Shown: positions 1 to 13,700, numbered from the stretch's first letter. The stretch is DNA of 64,000 nucleotides from Rhizophagus irregularis (GCF_026210795.1 NC_089432.1:4712001-4776000); one strand, 5' to 3'. Notes: a model not told the origin generated them from the sequence alone. Numbers and translations: made by a program.

Positions 1-2314
1 ATTTTTAGTACATATAGATTTATCGGATTTTATATTTAAGAATATTCTATATAAATAAAGATTTAAACATTAATCTGTAATACAGTAAGTGCAAATATTC
101 CGCTCAATGTATCTTTATTCTCGATGATAATTGTTACAAATTCTTAGTGAAATTTCATTTGATTATCATTTTATGGGTAATAAATGGTTAATACTTAAGG
201 TAGTTAGATCAAAATTCATTTTTTTTTTATTTATGTTTATATTTTATACAAAAATGGCTAAATGGAATACATGAAATACTACTTCTGTTTACGCCATAAT
301 CTGCAAAAGAGGACAAATCAAATTTGAAAATTGGATTATATAAGCGGATCATCATCGGCTAAATTTTATAGTTCGGTAGTTCGGTAACAAATTTTCGTGT
401 GAGAGCATCGTTTTAACATACTGTATCTTAAAATTTTATGATAGATAGGCTTTTTAATATAGATAGATGTACGATACCAACAAAAGTTCAAAAAATAAAT
501 TAAATAGTTTATTATTTTAATTGTTAAAATTTTTCATAACTTAAAATCAAAATAATTCGTTAGAAAAGAAATAAATTCAATAACATGAATTTATTGTGTA
601 AATTAATAATTCAGGTATATTTTTTTCGCTAAACCGGATGGTTATGTAATACCAAAATAGAATTTTTGGTCAGAAATGACATATCATTACAAGAAAAATT
701 TTTTTATGGTTCGAACAAATAATTATTAAAAGAATAAAAACACCATCTTAATATAAAGATAAATTTATTTAATTAAATTCACTTAAAACTGAAATTTTTT
801 TCCAATATTTTTTATTTTTTTTTCGGATTTTTTTTTTCACCATTTTTTTTTACTAATATAGTTTTTTTTTTAAAACTAATTTTTTTTAAATTTTTTTTTA
901 GTTTTTTTTAAAAAACTGATTTTTTTTTAATTTTTTCGTTTTTTTCAGTTGATTTTTTCTAAAACCAAAAAAAAATTTTCGATTTGGTTTTTTTGTAAAC
1001 TGATTTTTTTTTTCCTTTTATAATATATTAATTTTTTTATTTAGACTTGAATCTAGATCAGAATGACGTTGCAGTATTACAGTAAGCGCCTTTTTTTAAT
1101 AATAATTTTTTTCTAATTATTATTTTGCATATTTTTTTTTCATTCTTTTTCAACTTTTAAGTTTGAATCAGTGATTGAATTGATGATGCGATGCTATATC
1201 AAGTGTCTTTTACTAATTTTTTTTAATAATAATATTTTTTTTTTCTAATTATTTTTTTACTAATTTTTCTTCCTATTTTTTTTTTTTTGTTCTTTTACCT
1301 TTTATGTTTGGATTAAAGTTAAGTGCTGTAATATAATCAAAATATATATACATATATATTATTTAAATAAATTTAGTTAAAATAAATATATTTTTTTACT
1401 TAATAAAAAAGTCTTTAATTCCTATATATTAAGAAATAGTCCGCATTTATTTTGATATTCAGTTCACTAACAGTAACTAATAAGTCGATTTATTTATGAT
1501 AATATAAATTGACTATTTGCAGTACAATTTGTTTTGATTAATTCATTCCTTTAAACTTGTTATCATTAATCTCTGTTAAAGTATACTTCATTATAATATT
1601 CTATCGCGGGTAATAAACGTTGATTTTATATAAATGTAAATATTCGTTCGCCTATAATTAAACAAAAATCAAAAATAATTAATATTTACAATAAAATAGT
1701 ATTTAAACTGTATTAAACTAATTAAAAAATAATTTTATCATTAATTTTATTATTTTAAATAAATTACAAAATATTATTACCTCTTTCATTTAGATTCAAT
1801 AATACTATCTATATTGACAAATCTTATTATTTTTTTTCATTAATACAATGAAATACCTCGATCTCCTAAATCTATCCAATGATTCCGAATATATTAAATA
1901 TATTACGATATCCAAATTTGGAAATAAATTCAAAGTTTTTTACTTAGATAAAAAATAAAAAATAAAAATTTCAATTAAAAAAAAAAGTTATATTTGTAAG
2001 AATCAGCATACAGGAGGCACGTGAAATATAAATGAATAAAAAAAAGTGGTTCAAATAGAAAAAGAATTTCCACCTCGGTTTATAATATAATAAATTAAAA
2101 GGAAAAAAAGCTATAGCGTATACAAATCATTAGACTTATATTTTTTAAATATCTTTTTATTCTTAATAATTTTTAACAAAAATAAATATTAGTTCTATCA
2201 ATATTATACTCTATATATTCTATATATTGATTATTATATGTATATGTATTTACATACGTATATGCATATGATTCTAAGATTTTAAAAATGATAAATTAAA
2301 TATTAATAGTTTTT
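1..2314. other. AT-rich spacer without a convincing gene
   Basis: No coding region can be supported here. Positions 780-1320 are dominated by long T tracts. Inside them lie islands of ordinary composition that begin after AG and end before GT on the plus strand, for example 1045-1081 (followed by GTAAGC) and 1162-1202 (followed by GTGTCT). They could be decayed short exons, but no protein can be recognised. Confidence 0.5.
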
Positions 2315-4139
2315 TTAGTTCTTAAAAATTCTGTTATCCGCAAAGCTATACAAGTTTATCATAGCGTTTATAACCTTCAAAATGCTGTCTCTAATTATAA
2401 TGGCGAAAGGCCCAAGTGGAATAGAAGTCTTAAATGTGGCAGTTCTAGATTTTAATACGTCAGCAGATGTTCGCTTCAACATTTTTTTTCATATTCTTCA
2501 ATAAAAGAAATATTACTGTCCATATATTTAAGTAATGCTTGAGAAAGTTTATCAGCATCTTGAATAGCATTATTTGCTCCTAATCCTAATATAGGACTCA
2601 TATCACCTAATAATACAATTCGATTACTTACCCATGATTTGATAGACATTGGATCAATATCTCGCATCATATGGGCTGATTCAACGCATAAAATGGATTT
2701 GGCCAACATTATTGGATATTTTAAGGGAAATTTGGCTAAAATAATGGTATTTTCGGCCAAAATTACGGCATGTCCAACAGGTGGACAACAGGTTTTTTGA
2801 GGAGACGTAGATGATTATTATTATAACTTTATACTATCTTGCCAAAAATGATAATTTTGTAACTAAAATAAATTTGTTACTCTTTACCATTATTGTTATA
2901 TAAAAAAAAAATACTTCATTGAAATTTTTTAACAAAAATTTTAATAAATAACAAATTTACTACTTAATGCATCAAATCGGCCCATATGCATTCTTCATTG
3001 TACAGGATTATAAGTTTTAAATGGAAACTTTATTGGATCATTTGGAATTGTTTTAGGTGCCAAGTCCCATAATTTTATTAATAAATCAGTCAATTCACAA
3101 TCTGATCTTAATGTTCGAATTAACCGTTTAACATGTTCGATGACTGATGCAGGGTCATTATCAATATCAACGTTATCCAATTCGGAGGGATAAAAATAGA
3201 CTAATGTTACTCTATAATGAGGTTCACTTTTCTCATCATTTTGTTCTTGTTTGATTGGTATTAAGCGTGTCAATATAAGCGTTGAATCTCCTTTTGTTCC
3301 AAGAGTTTTATGGACCAATAAGTTTCCATGGATTTTATTTGCCTTGTCCATAAGATGTTGAGGTATGGTAACATCCGCACTAACATGGGTTATTCCATAA
3401 TCAACGATTTGTAATTCAGGTAATTTTTGTTTTCGTACTAATATAAAAAAAAATGTTTGTTATTTAAGAATAATTTAAATAATAGATATTATTTAAAAAT
3501 ATTTTATAACTACTTAATTGGAGAATTAATTCCATCTGCGCCAACTAAAATATTACAAAATTCTTGTGAACCATCTTCAAAAAATACCCAAACTCCTTCT
3601 TGAGTCTCTACATATTTAATACATTTTTTATTCCATTGAACTGGTACACCTTCTAATAAAACATCTCTAAGTCTATTACGATAAATGACAATTGATGATA
3701 GACCACGAAATATTTTTGCGATTTCATAAACATCTTTAAATGGTTTAGTTGGAGGGGTAAGTAAAACATTTCCTATTTGATCAATGATAGTTATTCCATG
3801 AGTTTCTACATCAGGAATTGGATTTGGTATTGCTTTTGAAAGGTTTGAAGCGATCGAGGATGGAACACAGTTTAAAAGAGATCGAGCTCCATAATTGGAC
3901 AAGCCTATATGATATCCTTGCCATTGATCTAATACGTGACAGTATGAGTGAGTTAATTTTTAAAGTTTCTAACATAATATTTAACTAGAAAATTAGAAAT
4001 TTTTATACCTGTCAGTAGGACTAGTTTCACGTTCAAAGATTTTTACGTTGAATTCTTTTTTGTCCTTGTTTTTTATCAAGGCATGATAGAGAGAAAGTCC
4101 TCCTAGACCTGCACCAACAATAATAATCGTTGGAATTTT
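2315..4139 (-). pseudogene. decayed FAD-dependent monooxygenase
   Basis: Remains of a PHBH-type FAD-dependent monooxygenase, a family that hydroxylates aromatic or other substrates using FAD and NAD(P)H. On the minus strand, 4139-4012 encodes the N-terminal Rossmann motif IIIVGAGLGGLSLYHAL. 3935-3510 encodes the middle part, including QWQGYHIGL and ILVGADGINSP (the DG motif). 3436-2995 encodes the substrate-binding region. 2760-2315 encodes the C-terminal FAD motif (VLLGDMSP, then GANNAIQDADKLSQAL). Several breaks are visible. No ATG is in frame with the first block. The splice between the first two blocks does not restore the frame. The third block ends in TGA after NPVQ. A one-base shift in an A run near 2474 separates EYEKK from a further 58 codons that end at TAA 2315-2317. 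An unusual splicing pattern instead of decay cannot be fully excluded. Confidence 0.7.
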
Positions 4140-6725
4140 TTCTTAATGAAATTATGATTTTATATAAAAATTTAAAAAAGATAAATTGTTATTATGATGT
4201 TTAAAATTGTTTGATTTTTTTAATGTATTTTAATGTAATTTAAAATTTGTTTTGAAAAATCGAGAAACATTTTTCTAGCGGATTTATTTATAAGAAAATA
4301 AGGTCTTTGCCAAAAAATAAACGAAACAAACGTTAACGTACCTTTATCTTTGCGTAATGTGATTGTAAGTATCTTAAAATGTCGATCAAAGCGTAAATTT
4401 TTTGCCAATATTTATCGTTATTTCTGTTTCACAAAAAATTGCTATATGTGTCACATGCCAAGTCAAATGTAACGTCATTAATTATTTTCTAGAAATAAAT
4501 GACATCATTATTTAATAACGAAATTTTAACTTTTCGGAAAATTATTTTACCATAAAATTTTACCAAGGAATTACACGAAATTTCTGTGGTAAATATTATC
4601 AAAGAAAATTTCTTTGATTGTAAATAATGACCTTCATGAATCTTATTATTATTTAATTTGATTATTTACGAAAAATGTAACTATATTTACCAATTTATTA
4701 ATACTTCTTATAATAAATAATACAAAGTAATTAAACAATCATTAAACATTTTTTTCCGAACTAATCTGTTATAATATATTTGAACTAACTCGTTAATGGT
4801 TTTACGATTTCATGAACCACATTCTATAAATTTTTAAACTAGTTCTTGTTTCAACTTTTAATTCTTTTTATAACTTCCTTTCAATCTCGTTTCAATTAAT
4901 CTATACTAATATTTTATCATTTCATCCAATTACATTCACATTATGATCAAATTGAAATAATAAAGATTCGTAGATAAAAGTGATGGCACGAACTCATTCC
5001 TACACTTAACATGACAACTTTTTATGAATGAAGAAAAGATTAAATTATTTATATACAGTGCATGAATTTTAATTTTACAAATTTATAATTAATTATAGCT
5101 TACATCTTTTTACGAATTCAAAAATTTTGAACAAGCTGTTCCTTCAAGAGACTTTACAATAAAGTAAAAAATTAATAATTTTAATAAGAGTAATATTTCG
5201 TAGGATTTACGTAACGGCAAATCTGCAGTAGAGGTACTTCAAACGTAACCATCTGGTTTCGTTACTTTTATTAATTCACCAATAATAAAAGTTCATTGAT
5301 CTAAAGTACTATAACGTGGTTCAATATTTAAATAAGTCAAATCAAAATGATTTTCTTCCTTACAATATATCAGCATGGTTAAAATTTAATTGATGCGAAA
5401 AATAATATTTTCTTATCAATGACGAAAAATCCCAAAAGTGAATATTCATTTGATAACTCTAAGAGAAATGTTCCAGCTCCAGTGTGTATATATATATACA
5501 CATAGTACAATAGTACATCTAAAATTTTAGCATCATTCTTCAAAGAATCTCCATGGAGAAGGAACAGATTTATTTAAATAATTTATATGTTCTTTGTTGA
5601 AGTTGATGCTATTTATGCTATTTCTTGTTTTCAAATTTTTTTTAAATAAAATCTGATCTATTCCAAGATAATTTTCAACGCGTCTATTTTTATTAAAATT
5701 AGAAACTGATTTAATAATCTATAGAAAAGATTCGATAATCGTTTCCAATCAATACGTCGAGGTCGAGCAACCATGTGGGTAACAAAACATCGAAGATTTT
5801 GGTAGAAGTATTATGAAACAATTTTATATGAAGTATTAAATAACTTTAAATTGTGTATACAAAAGTAAACAATAATAATTATTATCATTATCATTTCATA
5901 TAATTTTAATGTAATGAGTTTATAACACTAAAGTCACGTAATAATAAATTTGACCGAAGATCGAACGAGATCGAACGGTATCAAATTTATTTTTTCTATA
6001 GTTAAATGAAATTAATTTTGCCAAGTTTCAGATTCATTCTCTGACAAAACTCTCAGGTTTTGTTCACAACATTGATTTATTGTATTTTCTATAGTTCCTA
6101 TTTATTTAATGAATAAAAACAAAACAATCATATTTATAAATCTATAAAATAAGAATGTTTTCTTTAAAAAAATAAATTTCGCTAAAAAATTTTAATCATA
6201 ACTGTAGAATCTGAGCTAAGTACACGTCTTGTCAAAAGAAATGGACTTTTAAGTTTTTTTCTTGAAACAGCTTAATCTTAAGCTTAAATTGAAGCTGTTT
6301 GAGCAAATTGAAGTTTCTACTTTTATGTTATAAAAAAGAATTTTGATGCATCAAGTAATTTACAATAAAAATTTTTTATTAATTATTATGAGAAATATGT
6401 ATTTTATTATATTATGTAATATATAATAAATTTTATAGAATTAACAAGAGGTTATTGTAAAAAATTTGACAATCTAAACTATTTATTAGTACAAATAAAA
6501 ATAATTTTTTTTAATATAGAACGTGTGCACATTATTTATGTCGCTTCTTGTCATATTTTCATGAGGTTAAAAATTATTCTTTCAACTTGTTTTAATAAAT
6601 TCATGTATAACGAATGGAATAATCTGTTATGATTTTACAATGTTTATGACATGAATTTACGTTAAGAAACTTAATTTTCGCCTAAATTAGTAAATACATT
6701 TAATAATTTGATTGAATTTATTAAA
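4140..6725. other. AT-rich spacer
   Basis: No gene can be supported. A 62-codon reading frame at 4220-4408 (minus) just upstream of the monooxygenase relic shows no family features. Its A+T-rich lysine/phenylalanine composition is what random sequence here would give. Confidence 0.5.
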
Positions 6726-6802
6726 ATTATTTAAATTACAAACTAAGAATTTTGTAAAACATTTACTACTCTAGTAGTCTTAGTGTTTAAATAATCTCCA
6801 AG
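6726..6802. repeat. ~75-bp palindromic interspersed repeat, copy A
   Basis: An imperfect palindrome of the form TTATTTAAATTACAAACTAA ... TTAGTGTTTAAATAAT around an asymmetric core (GTAAAA.ATTTACTACTCTAGT). It begins about 60 bp beyond the stop codon of the kinase gene at 6865-9289, so it lies in or just after its 3' UTR. Three further copies lie at 27677-27750, 31351-31422 and 31487-31560. It could fold into a long hairpin in RNA and act in 3'-end formation, or it could be a miniature transposon; the sequence does not decide. Confidence 0.7.
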
Positions 6803-6864
6803 ATAAAATAAATAAATAAATAAATGATAATAATTTAAAATATAAAAAAAAAATTGTTAAATGA

Positions 6865-9289
6865 TTATTCATATCCATCTAAAGTTAAAAAATAACAAAT
6901 TATAAATTAATTATTTGCTTTATAAAGAAATCTCATTTATTTAAGAACTTACCATCAGGAATTTCCAGTTCATCTTGTTCTTTCGAATGAAGATTTGGAT
7001 TATTATATACTTCGTCTTCATCTGTAAGAAATAAATAATTAAATTAAAAAATAATATAAAAATTAAATAAAAAATTCGCATAATTCGCATACCATCAATA
7101 TCACCAATATTTTGTCTTTTCATTTTTTGTTGAATTATTTCTTTTTCATCATCTAAATTTTTAAATTAAAGCTTAGTACATTTAAATAAATATATTGACA
7201 AAATAATTTTTACTTTTTTTTGCTTACCATCAATATCAATATCTTTCCTTTTCATTTGTTGTTGAATTATTTCTTTTTCTTCATATTGTTTTTAAAATAA
7301 AAGTCACGTTATTTAATAAATAAAACTGTTACAATGAATATTATTCACTTATTTACTTACTATTTGAATTTTGCAAATTTATAAATTCTTTGGGTAATTT
7401 TTCACTATCACCTAAAATTAAGAACATAGAAATAGATTTTAATATTTAATTTATTATTTCAAACAAATCACCTTTAAAAATATTTATTAATTATACCTGA
7501 TAATTTCTTACTATACTGCTCATTTGATTTATTAAAGTCGTTAACTAAAATAAAAATTAATTATTAGATATCATTACATGATAATTCAACGTTATAATGT
7601 TATTAAATACTTACTATTGTTAGGAATGTTAAAATCATACAATTTACTATGAAACACTATTAATAGTAAAATAAAGTATTTAAAACTAATTAATTATAGT
7701 TACCAAAAATGGTAGAAATTATTATTTATATGGTTATACCTTCTTGTTCTTCTATTATAATAAAAAGATAACATTAATAATGTATTTTAAATAAATACAT
7801 CCATTAATAAAATATTATACACTTATACCTTCTGTTGCGTTTTTTGGTTCAGGTAGGTTTCCAAAGTTGTGAATTTTACTTGTAAATAATCTGCTACTCG
7901 TATAATTTTCTTCTACTTTATTCACTTCTAAATTATCCATTTCTGATTTGAATAATTCATCTGACATATTTTGATAATATAAATTAAGTTTTATCACTTT
8001 AATCGCAAGTGCATAAGCGTCAGGTCTTTTTAATGGATCAGCATCCCAACATTCTTTCATTAAATTTTTATATTCTAACGGAGTTCCTGGCACAATTTTT
8101 GGTCTTATACCATCAATAATATTATATACAAGAATATGTTCATCTTCATAATCCATAAATGGTGGTTGTCCAAATGAAATTTCCCACATAAGCATTGCAA
8201 TACTATAAATATCAGATGCAAAAGTATATCCTCTTCCAACAATAACTTCGGGTGCTATGTAAGGAAGATTTCCATATATACTTGTTGAAGATTTATCAGC
8301 AGGTCCACAAAATCCAAGATCACTAATATACCAGTAATCATTATATTGTGAATATAATATATTTCCAGAATGTAAATCTCTATGAATTACTTTCTCTTTA
8401 TGAATACGATAAAGTGAAAGAATTATTTCATAAGTAATATTAATTCTCTTTTTCCATGTAAGTTGATTATGATTTTGTTGTAAATATTTTCTTAAATCTA
8501 TATCCATTTCCATCATTACGAGAAAATAATTTCCATTTGATGGATTTTGTGTTAAACCAAAACATCGAACAACAACTGCCCATTTATTATTTATAGTTAA
8601 ATGTGATTTAGCCTAAAAGACAATAATTTGTAAAAATACTAGTGTTAATACAAAAAATTACAACAATTTTATGAAATATAGAATACAATAATACAAACCT
8701 CTTCAAACCAACTTTGATTTGCACTTTCAACATTTTCTAATTTTTTTAATACTACTTCGCCATATCCAAATCTTTTTAATTGTTTTTTTTCAAAATCCCA
8801 TTCTTCATAATTTCCATTAATCCAATCTGCTGTATAAATTTCTGAGAATCCACCTTTTGTTAAATATTTAATATTTTCTAAATTACTATATGGGATCCAT
8901 TCAACTACCATATCTGGCGCCAATGTTTCCATTTGACATTCCTGTATTAAATTATCAATATCATCATTCCCGGATGTCCAATTTGGAAAATTTTCTTGTA
9001 AATAATTTCGGACACAATATTCACAATATAATGTAGCTAAGCATTCTTGGTTACAATTTTCACAAATTCTTCTTGTTCCTGAATTATAATAAATTTTATC
9101 TCGATCATAATTGTCAATTAAATATCTTATTGCTTCAATTTTTTCATCATCTGTAAGAATTTTATCAGCAAGGACTGTTTGTTTTTGAAATTCAAATTGT
9201 TTGTGTATATCATTGTAAATATTAGTATCTGTTAATGTTGATACTCTATTAACTGTTGCATTAATTAACTCATATCGAAGAGTGGACAT
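6865..9289 (-). CDS. TKL-like protein kinase, ten exons
   Basis: A predicted serine/threonine or tyrosine-kinase-like protein kinase of 573 aa. Exons by splice signals and frame: 9289-8699, 8612-7829, 7751-7740 (12 nt), 7656-7615, 7544-7497, 7411-7361, 7278-7228, 7152-7093, 7021-6953 and 6878-6865. The first exon carries a Cys-rich segment (CENCNQECLATLYCEYC) that may bind zinc. It also carries the glycine loop KGGFSEIY and the beta-3 lysine in VVLKKLE. The second exon has the catalytic loop HRDLHSGNIL, SDLGF in place of DFG, and IAPEV (APE). All key residues are present, so it should be active. The remaining exons encode a charged, probably disordered tail. All introns after exon 2 are phase 1. 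Exons 7 and 8 are duplicates (KEIIQQxMKR, then IDID). The start is the ATG at 9289 with no upstream in-frame extension. The substrate is unknown; this family is greatly expanded in Glomeromycotina. Confidence 0.88.
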
Positions 9290-12200
9290 AATGCAATCAA
9301 TAAGAAAGAAAGAAATAATTATTTTAAGTTCATTACTTCGTTACTCCGAGATAAATTAGTAAAATGCAAATTGTTGATCAAACTTCATGTTGTGCCCACA
9401 TAAATTTTGTAACCTTGAGGCGTAGTATTTTACGCCTCATAACCAAAAAAAGAAAACCATTTATTACTGTACTTTCTATACTTAGTATGATAATTTAAAA
9501 TTAAAAATTTCTTTTTTTTATTTTTTTTGCGTCACTCATCGCTTCCCCTCTGTTCGCTTTTTTCAGCGAATACAATTTATGTTTAACTAGTTGATTGTCA
9601 TATTAATGAATAAATATATAGTATCCTTGATTATTGATTAATTTGATAAACAAAATCAATGATTGTTATTCAATAGGTTATTAATTCGTTGTCATTTTTA
9701 AATCTTATTTAAAAAAAAATCTATAAAAACATGATTGATGAAAAGTCAATTTAGTTATTTTCACTTGAATTTATTTTAAATAAACAACGTGGCGAATAAT
9801 AAACATGAAAGATTATAAGAAACCATTCAATTTATTATTTCTACTAAAAAAGTCATATCTAAGAGAAAGAATTTCTGTAGAATTATTATTATTATTTTTT
9901 TTTTTTTAAGATGTACGCAAATATAGGTTTAAATAAAAATATATGGTTTAATAAAAAAAATAAGTTTGAATGAAAGAATGATTACGTAACTATTTAGTTT
10001 AATAATAAATAAGGAATAGATCAGGCGCAAGTATATCACGGGTTTTCATATTATGACACGGGTTTCATGTTACACAATTCAAATTATTTATATGGAGACT
10101 ATTCGTCTATTCTAAACGGCAGACAAAATTTTTTTAGTTATATAGATTAGAAAAATTTTCATTCACCAACTAAATGAATATTAATTAAAAAGGGAGATAA
10201 CTGATTTTATGGCCAATAAATGTAAAATTTTTATGATTTGTGGCATGAATAATAATTTTTTTTTAATTTTTGAACAAGGTTTCGAACAAAGATATTTTAA
10301 TTGTGTGAAGAATATAATTTAATTGACGAATGACAACAGTAAATGAAGTCATTTTTAAATAATTCGTAATAACAATATTGCATCAAATTATTATCATCAA
10401 CGCCATCTTTATTATGATAATCAAAACTATGAAAGACATTTTTAATTCTGCTAAATTGATAAAATTTGAAATTGTTTAAATTGGCAAATCAATACAATTA
10501 AAAAGTTCAAGAATTCTTTAAAGAATTTGAGGATGTTTGATAATTTTCTTTTTGAAAAAATTCACCATCTGTCTGAAGCGTATAAATGTGAGAATATTTG
10601 TACTTGTATTATCATTATAATTTCAGACAGACATGAATCTGAGAGATCACTAATAAATAAATTATTACATTATCAAAACTCAATACGTTTTAATTTGTGT
10701 CGGAATAATTCCTCAGAACAAAAAATAATACTAATCGTTAATATTCACCAATTACCTTTGAAGAATATAGTAATATAAAATATAATTAAATTAAATTTCA
10801 TTGTTTTTGTTATAATAAAAGAAATCATCAAATTTTATTTATGAGATTAAAAGAGAATTTTTTATTTCTTGTCAAACATTTAATTGTCGATCTTCCAGGA
10901 ATTTCAATCGGTATCTAATATCTATTAATAATGATTCTTCAGTTATTTACTGCAAAATATTTCAAGATTTCTTTAAGTAATGCAATCTTTGAAAGTGCAC
11001 TTGATTTTTCTTTAAAAATGTGAAAAAATGAAAATTTATTTATTTTTACGATGTAATTTATCAAATTATATTGTATTGATCGGATTATATTTTTTTTAAT
11101 ACCCAGTATTTAATTTATAATCGGCATAAATTATACTTTACATCACCTAACTGTATTTTGGAATGTAAGACTCTTAATATTTAAATATTAACCGATTAAA
11201 AAATATTATCAGATATTGATTTATCATAAAATTTTTTGTAGTATGTATTTCTTAAATGTACGCTTATATCTGCAGTGTAAAATTTTTTTTTTTTAAAAAA
11301 AAAGGATAATAAGCCAACAATAAAAAGAACAGCATAAAAGATCATTATTCATTGAAGTTGTCCAGTGTACAGATATATTTGACATGTCAATGTCAATAAA
11401 TCGTGTTGTCAGTTTGTTATGGTTAGTCTAAATTGATAGAAATATTACAAAATATATATACATACTGTCAATAATTATTTAAATTTGCTAAATCACTACC
11501 TTTATAACTTTTTATTTACTGTGAATTTGTGATAGCACTTTGATTGTCGTTTTTCAATTTGTAATTCATTTATTAACATTATTATCAATAGATATTTCTT
11601 TAAAAAGTCTTATGCATTAATTAAATATTTATGATACGTTGATAGATTTACTAAAACCAAAATTAGACAATTAAAATTCTAATCATCGGATATTAATAAA
11701 ATAATATATTTCAAAAAAAAAATTCTAATTCTAAAACTATTCTCAAACTATACTAAGTTCTAAAACCAAACTGTTATAACCTTTCCTAATTGACTATTCT
11801 AATAAACCATTAATTAAAATAATTAATGTGACACCTTTTCATCTTAAGAAAAAGGCAAAAAGAATCAAATGTTAAAATTATAAGGTTTAATTATTAATAC
11901 TAAAATCTAAAATGATAAAAGCTATGTGGTTATAAAATCGTATTTATACTTTCTAAGGTGATACTATTTTCCTCGAATGAATCCCACATATAATCCAATA
12001 AAACCAATTATTCTATGAATATCCCCATTAATAAAGATCAATCGCCATTTTTATGTCCCGTAGATCTATTAATAACCAGCATAGTTTAACGTCATCGCTG
12101 ACGCAGTACATTTAAGACACTTCAACTTTTTATACACTTAAACTAAATATAATATCGCGCCCAAAATTAATAATTTTACTGTAAAAGTTTTGAGGTAAAT

Positions 12201-12650
12201 CTTAAAAACTGATGAGTAATAATTTTCTTACGGTGCAATACAATTTTTGCTACTGCTTCACCCGGCGTTCTGTAGTAAATCAAAAGCATTAAAAAAAATC
12301 TTAATTAAATTTTTCCCGTAAGAAAAATTTGTTAAAATTCAAAGAAACTTGGAAAATTCTAAAAAAAAAACTTAACCTTCTTCCTCCCTAATCCTGCGGA
12401 TATTTATTAACGTATGGGACAATCAACTTGTACGACGAACAATTTGTTAAGCCCGATAGACTTACCTCATCAATCAGCTAACAGTAAATGTAGAATAAAT
12501 CTAAGAGCTACCTAATAAAATATAATACAGTAATATAATACAATAATATAAAAAAAACTCAATTAAGTCACTGAAAAAAAAATTTTTTTCCAAGATAACA
12601 TTCAGCTTCTGTTTGAGTAGAAACATTTTTATTAACCATTTTTTTAAATA
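9290..12650. other. AT-rich spacer upstream of kinase gene
   Basis: Nothing coding can be supported. 9417-9438 forms a perfect 8-bp stem (GAGGCGTA/TACGCCTC) with a 6-nt loop about 130 bp upstream of the kinase start codon, in its presumed promoter. An 83-codon reading frame at 10527-10778 (plus) has no recognisable motif and is probably chance. Confidence 0.4.
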
Positions 12651-13165
12651 ATGAATTATTTATGGGTTTGTAAAGAATGTAAACAAGAAACCACTGATTA
12701 TAATGGTGTAAAACATGTAATGCAAAACAATTTTTAATAAAATTTTAAAAATTGGAATAGTGGAAATAATAATATTAACAAATTTATTCAAGAAACTCAA
12801 CTATCAGTAATTGGTCATTATAATATATTAGAATGGATACCTTACAATAGATTTTATGATATTGAATATATTACACAAGGTGATTTTGAAAAGTATGTAG
12901 GGCAAAATGGATCGACGGGTTTATTATGGAATTGGATAAATAAAAATCAAAATTGGAATGATTTTGTTCTAATAAGTTCGTAGCTCTGAAAAATTTAGAT
13001 AAATCAAAAGATGTTACATCTTAAGGTACATTTTTAAATGCAATTTTTTAATAACGAATTTTTTGAATATATAAATCATAAATTAAGTTGGAAAACTACT
13101 ATGAAGATTTATCTTATATTGCATTAGAATTCATGAAAAAGAAATAATTACATATCAGCAATATA
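12651..13165 (+). pseudogene. relic of TKL-like protein kinase
   Basis: A decayed member of the same kinase family as the gene at 6865-9289. The Cys-rich start (WVCKECKQET) is followed by a frameshifted stretch, then a continuous part with NWNSGNNNINKFIQETQL, LEWIPYNRF and IEYITQGDFEKY (degenerate glycine loop). After another break comes KFVALKNLDKS, with the beta-3 lysine. Near 13085-13150 are traces of the helix preceding the catalytic loop (IHEKEII). Several stops and frame changes are present, and the catalytic loop and everything after it are missing. The homology is clear from order and wording of these blocks; the gene is dead. Confidence 0.75.
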
Positions 13166-13444
13166 CTTCTTTCATAGTTGATCCTGATGTAATCCTATGG
13201 TTATATTTTTATTATTTTAGCCATTTGTCGCCTAAAATATCAATGATTGGAATCTATATCTAAAACAAATCCCCACCTATTTTCATAATATATTCATCTA
13301 TTATTCATCGGTAAAAAAAAATAGAACTAAAACACTTACTAGTGTACAAAATATATAAATCCAATAAATCTACAATTAAATTTAATAATTTTATTTGGTT
13401 TCAACGTAAAATAAGTGTTATCTAGATTTGTCATACGCCTGACT

Positions 13445-13700
13445 TTAAGAATGAATAGTTTTTTCTCCAATATTTTTAGCTATTACTCCTGTTGGTGCTA
13501 TAATTCTGTTGTGTTTGTTTAGAAGTTCAATAATGTAAATAATTTCCCAGTACCTCAGACTCATTCCTTGATTTAATTGAAGTTCTTGTTAAAAATACCA
13601 ATCAAGTTCTTCATTTATTATTAATCTGTCATTTATAAAATGTTCTGTAATTAAGGATATTTTATTTAATATGTAAAATTACTTTTTTTTTTTAATCATA
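13445..13700 (-). pseudogene. unidentified coding fragment with one stop
   Basis: A minus-strand frame of about 85 codons is open except for one TAA near 13590. It reads ITEHFINDRLIINEELDWYF before the stop and GMSLRYWEIIYIIELLNKHN after it. The composition looks protein-like rather than random AT, and the frame resumes directly after the stop. I do not recognise the family; a transposon or multigene-family remnant is possible. Confidence 0.3.

Noticed and set aside
4220-4408. 62-codon frame upstream of the monooxygenase relic, considered as its first exon
   Set aside because: It shows no FAD-binding feature, and no splice donor joins it in frame to the GAGLGG block.
6941-7123. 60-codon minus-strand frame starting MKRQNIGDIDG
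   Set aside because: It reads through an intron. The true coding sequence here is two exons (7152-7093 and 7021-6953), joined in another way with consistent phase.
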